33,835 bases of DNA from Rhodanobacter sp. C05. GTDB taxonomy: Bacteria > Pseudomonadota > Gammaproteobacteria > Xanthomonadales > Rhodanobacteraceae. The notes below the pieces were generated by a model, which had not been told where the DNA came from, made no database searches, and saw only the letters and a list, made by a program, of their open reading frames with translations. Below are positions 11,055 to 18,572 of this stretch, in pieces. The DNA lies in the NCBI RefSeq assembly GCF_002001165.1, contig NZ_MUNQ01000024.1:1-33835 (forward strand), in the 5' to 3' direction. Within the stretch, counting starts at the first letter, position 1. Each line of letters starts with the position of its first letter. The position numbers were made by a program, and so were the translations under genes.

Positions 11055-12299
11055 ATGAATTTTTTCCGCCGCACCCTGATTCCGTTTGCCGCAGCGGCCC
11101 TGCTGCTCGGTGTTGCCGTCGCCCAGACACCACAGCCGGCACCGCCGCATCCATCGCCGGTGCCCCGTCCGGTGGTGCCTGACGCGCCAGTACCGCCGCC
11201 GCCGGATGTCGACGGCAAGGCGTGGGTGTTGATGGATTACGCCACTGGACAGATCCTTGCCAGCAAGGATCCCGACTTGCGCGTGGAGCCGGCCTCGATC
11301 ACCAAGATCATGACCGACTACGTGGTCTCGGCCGAGGTCGCCAACGGCAAGATCCACATGACCGACCCGGTCACCATCAGCGAGAACGCCTGGCGTGGCG
11401 GCGGCGCGGGCACTGACGGCTCCACCAGTTTCCTCAAGCTCAATAGCCAGGTGCCGCTGAAGGATCTGCTGTACGGGCTGATCATCCAGTCCGGCAACGA
11501 TGCCGCGATTGCGCTGGCCGAACACTCCGCCGGCTCGGAGCAGGCGTTTTCCGGCCTGATGAACGCGTATGCCAAGCAGCTCGGCATGGTCAACTCGAAC
11601 TTCGAGAATGCCTCCGGCTACCCGATTGCCAATCACTACACCACCGCACACGACGTGGCGATCCTGTCGCGTGCGTTGATCCATGATTTCCCCGAGGACT
11701 ACGCGATCTCCGCGATCAAGGAGTTCGAGTGGAACGGCATCAAGCAGCACAACCGCAACACCCTGCTGTGGCGTGACCCGAGTGTGGACGGTATCAAGAC
11801 CGGCCATACCGCGGCGGCTGGTTTCTGCCTGGCGGCCTCGGCCAAGCAGGGCGACTCGCGCATGATCGCCATCGTGATGGGTGCCAGCAGCGAGAAGGCG
11901 CGTGCCGATTCGGCGATGGCGCTGCTCAACTACGGGTTCCGTTTTTACGAGACACACAAGCTGTATGACGCCAGCAAGCCGCTGGCCACGCCGAAGTTGT
12001 GGAAGGGTGCGGCCAACCAATTGCCGATCGGGGTCGCCGACGACGTGCAGATCACGGTCAAGCGCGGCGACTACGACAAGCTCAAGGCCACCATGGATAT
12101 CCCGGCTACGCTGATTGCGCCGTTCAAGAAGGGCCAGCAGGTGGGCACGTTGCGCATCACGCTGGCAGGCCTGCCGGTGCAGACCGTGCCGCTGATCGCG
12201 CTGAACGAAGCACCGCAGGGTGGCTTCTTCTCGCGCCTGTGGGATTCCATCATGCTGTGGTTCCACAGCGACAAGAAGGCTGACGCGGACGCGAAGTGA
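11055..12299 (+). CDS. dacC: D-alanyl-D-alanine carboxypeptidase (PBP5/6 type)
   Basis: Removes the terminal D-Ala from pentapeptide stems in the periplasm, limiting crosslinking. It is 414 residues. The signal peptide is about 1-23 (TLIPFAAAALLLGVAVAQ), followed by a proline-rich linker (24-50). The S11 peptidase domain has S81-I-T-K84, S146-G-N148 and K248-T-G250. The PBP5-type C-terminal beta domain (about 295-390) and a terminal amphipathic anchor (GFFSRLWDSIMLWFHS) attach it to the inner membrane. ATG 11055 begins the signal peptide; the in-frame ATG 54 bases upstream adds residues without family character. The symbol could equally be dacA. The stop touches the start of the ybeD-like gene. 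Confidence 0.94.
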   Translation: MNFFRRTLIPFAAAALLLGVAVAQTPQPAPPHPSPVPRPVVPDAPVPPPPDVDGKAWVLMDYATGQILASKDPDLRVEPASITKIMTDYVVSAEVANGKIHMTDPVTISENAWRGGGAGTDGSTSFLKLNSQVPLKDLLYGLIIQSGNDAAIALAEHSAGSEQAFSGLMNAYAKQLGMVNSNFENASGYPIANHYTTAHDVAILSRALIHDFPEDYAISAIKEFEWNGIKQHNRNTLLWRDPSVDGIKTGHTAAAGFCLAASAKQGDSRMIAIVMGASSEKARADSAMALLNYGFRFYETHKLYDASKPLATPKLWKGAANQLPIGVADDVQITVKRGDYDKLKATMDIPATLIAPFKKGQQVGTLRITLAGLPVQTVPLIALNEAPQGGFFSRLWDSIMLWFHSDKKADADAK

Positions 12300-12589
12300 T
12301 GCACGAGATCGACTTCAGCAAGGCCAAGCAGGAAGGCAAGGGCTTCCAGTTCCCCGGCGACTTCGAGATCACCGCGGTCGGGCCAAGCAGTGCCAATCTG
12401 CCGGTGCACGTGCCGCAGCTGCTGGAGCGGGCCGGTCTGCGCGTGCTGCACGAGAGCGTGCGGCATCGCCACTCCACGGCCGGCAACTTCGTTTCGGTCA
12501 CGGTGAGTTTCCATTGCGACGCGCGTGAGCAGTACGACGCTGCGCATGCCGCGCTGCGCGCCGATCCGGATATCCGCTACACGATGTAG
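12299..12589 (+). CDS. ybeD: YbeD-like DUF493 protein
   Basis: A small cytoplasmic protein (96 residues, ACT-like fold in the family) of unknown precise role. It is recognised by [13 protein letters not shown], the [18 protein letters not shown] strand-helix segment and the terminal DPDIRYTM. In E. coli ybeD also lies between dacA and lipB, and the same order here supports the call. The ATG at 12299 uses the last base of the dacC stop (TGATG). A GTG one codon upstream would add one residue. Coupled translation with dacC is likely. Confidence 0.9.
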   Translation: MHEIDFSKAKQEGKGFQFPGDFEITAVGPSSANLPVHVPQLLERAGLRVLHESVRHRHSTAGNFVSVTVSFHCDAREQYDAAHAALRADPDIRYTM

Positions 12590-12638
12590 CTCCGTGCTTG
12601 CAGGCGAGCTGCAGCCGTCTCCTTCTCAAGGTTTCTCC

Positions 12639-13316
12639 ATGTCACTGCCGTTGAAGATCCGTCGCCTTGGTCGCCAGCCGTATGAGCCGGTATGGCAGGC
12701 GATGAGCGCGTTCACCGACAACCGCACGGCGGATACGGTCGACGAGTTGTGGTTGCTGGAGCACGACCCGGTGTTCACGCTCGGTCAGGCCGGCAAGATG
12801 GAGCACGTGCTGGCGCCGGGTGACATTCCGGTGGTGCCGGTGGATCGTGGCGGTCAGGTGACCTATCACGGCCCCGGTCAGGTCGTCGGTTATCCGCTGA
12901 TCGACCTGCGTCGGGTCGGCGTCGGAGTACGCGAGCTGGTCAACAAGATCGAGCAGTCGATCATCGACACGCTGGCGCACTGGCATATCGTCGCCGAGCG
13001 GCTGGCAGGTGCGCCTGGCGTCTACGTAGGTGAGGCCAAGGTGGCTGCCCTGGGTCTGCGCGTGCGCCGGGGCTGCAGTTTCCATGGTCTGGCCTTCAAC
13101 GTGGACATGGACCTGGAGCCGTACCACCGCATCAACCCCTGCGGCTACAAGGGTTTGGCGGTCACGCAAGTGTTAGACTTGGGCGGTCCGTCGCGACTGG
13201 CGGAGGTCGAGGATGTGCTGATCGGTGAATTCTGCCGGCAGTTTGGCTTCGATGCCGAGCCGGCCGCCGCTGTCCTACCCGAACTCCCCGCCCGCGCAGC
13301 GATCCAGGCTTCCTGA
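12639..13316 (+). CDS. lipB: Octanoyl-[acyl-carrier-protein]:protein transferase LipB
   Basis: Transfers octanoate from acyl carrier protein to lipoyl domains of 2-oxoacid dehydrogenases and GcvH, the first step of endogenous lipoate synthesis. It is 225 residues. Conserved blocks are [19 protein letters not shown], the binding loop [23 protein letters not shown] (70-91), K134 in [15 protein letters not shown] and C168 in [12 protein letters not shown], which with K134 forms the catalytic pair. The in-frame ATG at 12525 overlaps ybeD and adds non-family residues, so 12639 is used. The stop overlaps the lipA ATG (TGATG). Confidence 0.96.
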   Translation: MSLPLKIRRLGRQPYEPVWQAMSAFTDNRTADTVDELWLLEHDPVFTLGQAGKMEHVLAPGDIPVVPVDRGGQVTYHGPGQVVGYPLIDLRRVGVGVRELVNKIEQSIIDTLAHWHIVAERLAGAPGVYVGEAKVAALGLRVRRGCSFHGLAFNVDMDLEPYHRINPCGYKGLAVTQVLDLGGPSRLAEVEDVLIGEFCRQFGFDAEPAAAVLPELPARAAIQAS

Positions 13317-14320
13317 TGAGCGATACCTCCACCTCTCCGTCCCGCAACATTCCGATCAGCGTCGTCGCCGGTACGCCCGAAAAGCAGCTGGGCAACGACA
13401 AGATCGCGTTGAACCGTGCGGGTTTCGACAGCGCCGTTCCCGTGCTGCGCAAGCCCAGCTGGATCCGCGTGCGCCTGCCGCAGGGCAATGCCGTGCAGCA
13501 GTTGAAGGCGCGCCTGCGCGAGAACGCGCTGGTGACGGTGTGCGAAGAAGCCTCTTGCCCGAACATCCACGAGTGCTTCAGCAAGGGCACCGCGACCTTC
13601 ATGATCCTCGGCGAGGTATGCACGCGCCGTTGCTCGTTCTGCGATGTGGCGCATGGCCGACCGGCCGCGCCCGACCCGCTGGAGCCGGCGCGGCTGGCCG
13701 AGACGATCCGCGACATGCGCCTGCGTTACGTGGTGATCACCTCGGTCGATCGCGACGATCTGCGCGACGGTGGTGCCGAGCATTTCGCCGCCTGCATTCG
13801 CGCGACACGTCACGCCAGCCCGAATATCAAGATCGAGATCCTCACCCCCGACTTCCGCGGCAAGGGCCGCATGGAGCGCGCGCTGGAAGTGCTGAAGGAC
13901 TTCCCGCCGGACGTGTTCAACCACAATCTGGAAACCGTGCCGCACCTGTATCGCGAAGTGCGTCCGGGCGCGGACTACCAGTGGTCGCTGGACCTGCTCA
14001 AGCGCTTCAAGGCACAGCATCCGGAGGTGCCGACCAAGTCCGGCATCATGCTCGGTCTGGGCGAGACCTGGGAGCAGGTGATCGAGACGATGGGTGATTT
14101 ACGCGCCCATGACGTCGAGATGATCACCATTGGCCAGTACCTGCAGCCCACGCCGCACCATCACCCGGTAGTGCGTTACTGGACACCGGAAGAATTTGAG
14201 GCATTGCGCGAAGCCGGTGAGGCGATGGGTTTCCATCACGTCGCCTCCGGCCCGCTGGTGCGTTCGTCCTATCACGCCGACCTGCAGGCCCATGCAGCCG
14301 GTGTCACCGAGTCAGTCTGA
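13316..14320 (+). CDS. lipA: Lipoyl synthase (radical SAM)
   Basis: Inserts two sulfur atoms into protein-bound octanoyl groups. It is 334 residues. The auxiliary [4Fe-4S] cluster cysteines are C76, C81 and C87 ([12 protein letters not shown]). The radical-SAM CxxxCxxC motif is C102, C106, C109 ([10 protein letters not shown]). The C-terminal RSSYHA supplies the conserved serine ligand of the auxiliary cluster. The [10 protein letters not shown] and [10 protein letters not shown] segments are also typical. It is translationally coupled to lipB by a one-base overlap; prc starts eight bases after the stop. Confidence 0.97.
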   Translation: MSDTSTSPSRNIPISVVAGTPEKQLGNDKIALNRAGFDSAVPVLRKPSWIRVRLPQGNAVQQLKARLRENALVTVCEEASCPNIHECFSKGTATFMILGEVCTRRCSFCDVAHGRPAAPDPLEPARLAETIRDMRLRYVVITSVDRDDLRDGGAEHFAACIRATRHASPNIKIEILTPDFRGKGRMERALEVLKDFPPDVFNHNLETVPHLYREVRPGADYQWSLDLLKRFKAQHPEVPTKSGIMLGLGETWEQVIETMGDLRAHDVEMITIGQYLQPTPHHHPVVRYWTPEEFEALREAGEAMGFHHVASGPLVRSSYHADLQAHAAGVTESV

Positions 14321-14328
14321 GAACCTAC

Positions 14329-16569
14329 ATGAAATTTCGCCCCGCGCTGGTTTTTCTGCTTGCTTTCACCGCGACCTGTGTCTTCGCACAGTCGGCGGCC
14401 GATCTCGGTGATGGTAGCGGCGCCCGCAAGGTCGCCAGCTGGCCACTCAAGCCCACTGCCATCGAAACGGAAGCCGCGTGGATGTCGGCGAGCTTCCTGA
14501 CCCGCTACCATTACGATGCGCAGCCACTCGACGATGCGATGTCGGCGCGGATCTACAAGGCCTACTTCAAGTTGTTCGATAGCGAGAAGGTGTTCTTCAC
14601 CCAGGTCGACATGGCCAGGTTCGCCCCGCTGAAGACTCAGCTCGACGATGCCATCTGGAACAAGGACTTGTCCGCGCCGTTCTCGATCTTCAACCTCTAC
14701 GTGCAGCGTGCCGTGGAGCGCATGAATTATGCGCGCAGCCTGCTCAAGCAGGGCTTCGATTTCTCCGCCGACGAGAACTACACGTTTGATCGCAAGGATG
14801 CCGACTGGCCGAAGGATCAGGCTGCGCTGGATGATCTGTGGCGCAAGCGCACGATGAACGACTGGCTACGCTTGAAGTTGGCCGGCAAGAACGACGCCGA
14901 TATCCGCAAGACGCTGGACAAGCGCTATGCCGGCTACATCGAGCGGGTCAGGCAGGTTAACGGCGAGGATGCGTTCCAGACCTTCATGACCGCTTATGCC
15001 GAAACTACCGACCCGCATACTGATTACTTCGGGCCGCAAGCGGCAGAGAACTTCGAAATCGCCATGAAGCTGTCGCTGGAAGGCATCGGTGCGCAGCTGG
15101 AATCGCGTGACGACTACACGATGATCGCCAAGCTGGTGCCGGGTGGTCCGGCGCTCAAGTCAAACAAGTTCAAGCCCGGTGATCGCATTCTCGCGGTGGG
15201 CCAGGGTGATGGCCCGCTGGTCGATGTGGTCGGCCAGCGTATCGACGACGTGACCAAGCTGATCCGCGGCAAGAAGGGTACCGTTGTGCGGTTGGAGATT
15301 CTTCCGGCTGATGTCGGGCAGGATGGCAAGCACGAGCTGATCACCCTCGTGCGCGACAAGATCAGCCTTGAGGATGCCGCGGCGAGCAAGAAGATCATCG
15401 ACATCAAGGATGGTGACGTCACCCGCAAGATCGGCGTGATCAGCCTGCCCTCGTTCTATTCCGACTTCGGTGCGCGCAGCGAAGGCGACAAGGACTTCAA
15501 GAGCACCACCCGCGATGTGGCCAAGCTGCTCGGCGAACTGAAGGCGGCCGGCGTGCAGGGCGTGGTGGTGGACCTGCGCAACAATGGTGGTGGTTCGCTG
15601 GACGAAGCCATTTCGATGGCCGGGTTGTTCATCGAGAAGGGCCCTGTCGTGCAAGTACGCGACTCCAACGGACATGTTGATGTGCAGGGCAACGACGATT
15701 CGGGAATGGCATGGAGTGGCCCGCTGGCCGTGCTGGTCAATCGCAGTTCGGCTTCGGCCTCGGAGATCTTTGCGGCAGCGATCCAGGACTATCATCGCGG
15801 GCTAATCATCGGCGAGCCTAGCTTCGGCAAGGGTACTGTGCAGAGGCTGGTTGATCTTGACCACATTGCCAACAACGACAGCGAGAAGCGACAGTTCGGC
15901 GAACTGAAGATGACCATCCAGGAGTTCTTCCGCATCAATGGCGGCTCCACCCAATTGAAAGGGGTGACGCCGGATATCGAGTTCCCGAAGAACGGCGATG
16001 ACAAGGACTTCGGCGAATCCACCTATGACAACGCCCTGAAGTGGACGCAGATCGCGCCTGCCGACTACCGGCCGGTGGCCGACCTCAATGCCTATCTTCC
16101 ACAACTGCAGCAGCTGCATGACACGCGCGTGTCGAAGTCGCCGGCATGGAAGCTGATGCTCGACGAGCTGGCGCAGTTCAAGATGATGCGCGACAAGACC
16201 TCGATCTCACTGAACTTCACTACACGCGAAGCCGAGCGCAAGCAGCAGGATGCGTTGCAGACCGAGTTCCGCAACCGGCACAAGGCCATCGATGGTACCG
16301 ATGCCGTGCTGGCCGATGAGGGCAATGCGCTGGATGACGGCCTCGATGCGAACGAGCGCAGTCTGAAGAGCGAGCTCAAGGAAGAAAAGGATGCGAAGAA
16401 GGCGAAGGACGTGGAGCTCAACGAAACCGCGCACATCCTGTTCGACGCGGTTGGCCTGATCAAGGCCGACCCGAAACTGGCAGCCGAAGTGCTGCCGTAC
16501 GGTGGCAGGTTCAGCATGCCGGTGATCGCAGCAGTGCCGGCTAGCGCGGCGTCGACAGCGACGCATTGA
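14329..16569 (+). CDS. prc: Periplasmic tail-specific protease Prc (S41 family)
   Basis: A periplasmic C-terminal-processing serine protease. Known Prc substrates include PBP3 and peptidoglycan hydrolases such as MepS, fitting the cell-wall genes upstream. It is 746 residues with signal peptide 1-20 (ALVFLLAFTATCVFAQ), the N-terminal Prc helical region (about 45-235), a PDZ domain (about 245-330, EGIGAQLESRDDYTMIAKLVPGGPA) and the S41 core (GVISLPSFYSDF, GVVVDLRNNGGGSLDEA). The catalytic pair is inferred by alignment with E. coli Prc as S476 in SSASASEIFAAA and K501 in PSFGKGTVQ. A DUF3340-type C-terminal helical region is rich in Lys/Glu. It starts eight bases after lipA and ends at a strong terminator. 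Confidence 0.94.
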   Translation: MKFRPALVFLLAFTATCVFAQSAADLGDGSGARKVASWPLKPTAIETEAAWMSASFLTRYHYDAQPLDDAMSARIYKAYFKLFDSEKVFFTQVDMARFAPLKTQLDDAIWNKDLSAPFSIFNLYVQRAVERMNYARSLLKQGFDFSADENYTFDRKDADWPKDQAALDDLWRKRTMNDWLRLKLAGKNDADIRKTLDKRYAGYIERVRQVNGEDAFQTFMTAYAETTDPHTDYFGPQAAENFEIAMKLSLEGIGAQLESRDDYTMIAKLVPGGPALKSNKFKPGDRILAVGQGDGPLVDVVGQRIDDVTKLIRGKKGTVVRLEILPADVGQDGKHELITLVRDKISLEDAAASKKIIDIKDGDVTRKIGVISLPSFYSDFGARSEGDKDFKSTTRDVAKLLGELKAAGVQGVVVDLRNNGGGSLDEAISMAGLFIEKGPVVQVRDSNGHVDVQGNDDSGMAWSGPLAVLVNRSSASASEIFAAAIQDYHRGLIIGEPSFGKGTVQRLVDLDHIANNDSEKRQFGELKMTIQEFFRINGGSTQLKGVTPDIEFPKNGDDKDFGESTYDNALKWTQIAPADYRPVADLNAYLPQLQQLHDTRVSKSPAWKLMLDELAQFKMMRDKTSISLNFTTREAERKQQDALQTEFRNRHKAIDGTDAVLADEGNALDDGLDANERSLKSELKEEKDAKKAKDVELNETAHILFDAVGLIKADPKLAAEVLPYGGRFSMPVIAAVPASAASTATH

Positions 16570-16587
16570 GTCGCCCGGGTAAACAGG

Positions 16588-16617
16588 AAAGGCAGCGCAT
16601 TGGCGCTGCCTTTTTTT
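16588..16617 (+). terminator. Intrinsic terminator of prc, overlapping the convergent stop codon
   Basis: GGCAGCGC (16591-16598) and GCGCTGCC (16603-16610) form an 8-bp stem with loop ATTG, extended by AAA/TTT, and are followed by seven Ts (16611-16617). The T-run runs into the stop codon of the convergent sulfotransferase gene (16616-16618). On the other strand the tail is TTTCCTGTTTAC, so it may also serve the convergent gene. Confidence 0.9.
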
Positions 16618-18466
16618 ATGTGGTGTAGCCGAGGCGTTCGATCAAGGGACGCAGCAGGGGAAGGACAGGTTCGAACTGTTCGCGATAGGCGTGCCAGCGA
16701 TTGACCGCCTTGGGGTTGATGCCCTGGGTCACCTGGGCATAGCTTGGCGTGCTGATGAACCGCTTGCTCCGAGCGTGTTCGGCGAAGCGCGCCATGGGCG
16801 ACGCGTCGGCGACCTCGAGGAATTGCCCCAGCTGCGTGACTTGCTCATCAAACCGGTCGACGACAGATTCGTAGCGCCACTCCAGCACGCGTGGCGCGAA
16901 CACTTCCACATGCCGGTACCAGTGCTCGAAGGCGCGTACATAGCCGCGTGCCAGGCGTTGCAGTGACGAGCACAGCACCATGAAGGCCGGTGAGCGGAAC
17001 GGTTGCATGTAACAGCTGAGCAGCACGTCGCACGGATGGCGCAGGCACAGGATGATGCGCGCCTGCGGAAACAGCCGCATGATCATCGGCAGGCACAGCA
17101 TGTTGAGCGGATTCTTGTCCACCAGCCGGCGCTGGCCGAGATCGGGCACGATCTGTGCGACCCGGCGGAAGTACACGGCGCGCAGTTGATCCGCTTCGCT
17201 CGCGGTGAGGTTGGCCAGGTCGTCGGGATAGTGCTGGCCGGTTATTTCCACACCTTCGATCAGGTCATGGATGAAGGCGCGCTCGTCCATCGAGCGGAAA
17301 TCGGGATGCGCATCCAGCATCTGCTCCAGCAGGGTCGTGCCAGAGCGCGGAAAGCCGACCACGAAAACCGGCTGCTGCCGATCAGCCAAGGTGGGCAAAG
17401 GTTTCCAGCCCTGGTAGGCCGTGTGGTCAACCAGGTGATGGGTCATCTGCAAGGGCTCGCTGTCCGGCTGCATCAGCTCCGGTACGACGCCTTGTGCAAT
17501 ATTCAGCTGGGCGGCGTGTGCGGTTTGCAACGCCGGCCATACCTCGTCATGTTGACTCATCCGGCTGCTGGCCGCGGCCAGGCCAAAGGCGGCGCTGGCG
17601 CGGTGCTGGTCATCGAGGGCCAGCGCAAGCATCCGACGATATAGCACCGCGGCTGCGGCGTAGTCGGCGTCGCGCATGGCCAGTGCAGCATGTGCGCTCC
17701 AGCCTTCGGCGCGGGCATCGTCGTCCGGCGGCAGCCGGTCGAGGACTTCCAGTGGCAACTGCTGCAGCTCCTGGCGCGCGCGATCGAGCTGGTTGCTGCG
17801 TTCGTATAGCGCCGACCGCTGGGCGGCGATGCGCAGCCGCATGATTCCGGCTGCCGATCCATCGGGTAGTTGTGCCCTGGCCAGCGTGCCGAGCGCGATT
17901 TCAAGTTCGCCCTGTGCGGACAGCATCGCGGCAAGAGTGAGCGCCAGTTCACCCGACTGGGCTGGCCAGCCGGCGGCGCCGGCCAGCATGGCCTGCTGAC
18001 CATCGTTGTCACCACCGACGTAGCAGGCATGCGCAGCCTGCAGGCGCGCTTCGATAAACTGTGGCGACAGACGCACCGCATCCATCAGTGCCTGCCTCGC
18101 CAGCACCCAATGCCGTTGCTGCAGATGCAGCAGGCCGAGGTTGTAGTGCAGCTCGGCATCGTCCGGTGCCAGCGAGAGCGCCGTCAGGAACGCGTGTTCG
18201 GCCCCCGCCATGTCACCGTCCTGGCGGCAGGCGAGCCCGAGATTGTTCCAGTACGCGGACACCTGTGGCCGCATGCGCGTCAGTGACACGAACGCGCTTG
18301 CTGCCTGCCGGTAGCGCGCGCAGGCGTATCGGGCGAGACCCAGCCACAGCAGGGCGGGTTCGTCCGCTTCAGCCGCACCTTCGCCGAGGGCGATGACTCG
18401 CTCCATGTCGCCAGCGTCGTAGGCGCTGCTCATCGCCTCGGCGAGGCTGTGGGTGCGTGCGGGCAT
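16616..18466 (-). CDS. Tetratricopeptide-repeat sulfotransferase family protein
   Basis: It is 616 residues. The N-terminal two-thirds is TPR-like (helical pairs such as ALLWLGLARYACARYRQAASAFVSLTRMRP, AYWNNLGLACRQDGDMAGAEHAFLTALSLAPDDAELHYNLGLLHLQQRHW). The C-terminal part is a sulfotransferase domain with the PAPS 5'-phosphosulfate loop VFVVGFPRSGTTLLEQMLDAHP (GFPRSGTT at about 371-378). It also has a DKNPLNMLCLPMI stretch and RIILCLRHPCDVLLSCYMQ, resembling the 3'-phosphate region. No signal peptide is visible, so it is probably cytosolic. The acceptor is unknown. ATG 18466 (GGAAAGG close upstream) is preferred over a TTG at 18505 that abuts a 14-bp hairpin. It lies directly downstream of the TonB-dependent receptor gene on the same strand, suggesting a shared pathway or operon. 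Confidence 0.85.
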   Translation of the reverse strand: MPARTHSLAEAMSSAYDAGDMERVIALGEGAAEADEPALLWLGLARYACARYRQAASAFVSLTRMRPQVSAYWNNLGLACRQDGDMAGAEHAFLTALSLAPDDAELHYNLGLLHLQQRHWVLARQALMDAVRLSPQFIEARLQAAHACYVGGDNDGQQAMLAGAAGWPAQSGELALTLAAMLSAQGELEIALGTLARAQLPDGSAAGIMRLRIAAQRSALYERSNQLDRARQELQQLPLEVLDRLPPDDDARAEGWSAHAALAMRDADYAAAAVLYRRMLALALDDQHRASAAFGLAAASSRMSQHDEVWPALQTAHAAQLNIAQGVVPELMQPDSEPLQMTHHLVDHTAYQGWKPLPTLADRQQPVFVVGFPRSGTTLLEQMLDAHPDFRSMDERAFIHDLIEGVEITGQHYPDDLANLTASEADQLRAVYFRRVAQIVPDLGQRRLVDKNPLNMLCLPMIMRLFPQARIILCLRHPCDVLLSCYMQPFRSPAFMVLCSSLQRLARGYVRAFEHWYRHVEVFAPRVLEWRYESVVDRFDEQVTQLGQFLEVADASPMARFAEHARSKRFISTPSYAQVTQGINPKAVNRWHAYREQFEPVLPLLRPLIERLGYTT

Positions 18467-18505
18467 GCCTTTCCGATCGGTTGTCTGCTGGTCTTCATTA
18501 TGCAA

Positions 18506-18536
18506 GAGGGGGCGCGAGAATATCTCGCGCCCCCTC
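18506..18536 (-). terminator. Perfect 14-bp hairpin between receptor and sulfotransferase genes
   Basis: Arms 18506-18519 and 18523-18536 are perfectly complementary (GAGGGGGCGCGAGA / TCTCGCGCCCCCTC) with a three-base loop. The hairpin lies 36 bases beyond the receptor stop. No T-tract follows on the minus strand (TTGCATAATG), so it is not a textbook intrinsic terminator. It may act as an attenuator, an mRNA 3'-end stabiliser, or a partial terminator reducing sulfotransferase expression. Confidence 0.6.
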
Positions 18537-18572
18537 CGGGTTGCCGTGGAACTTTTCAGCCAGCTCAGGCGA

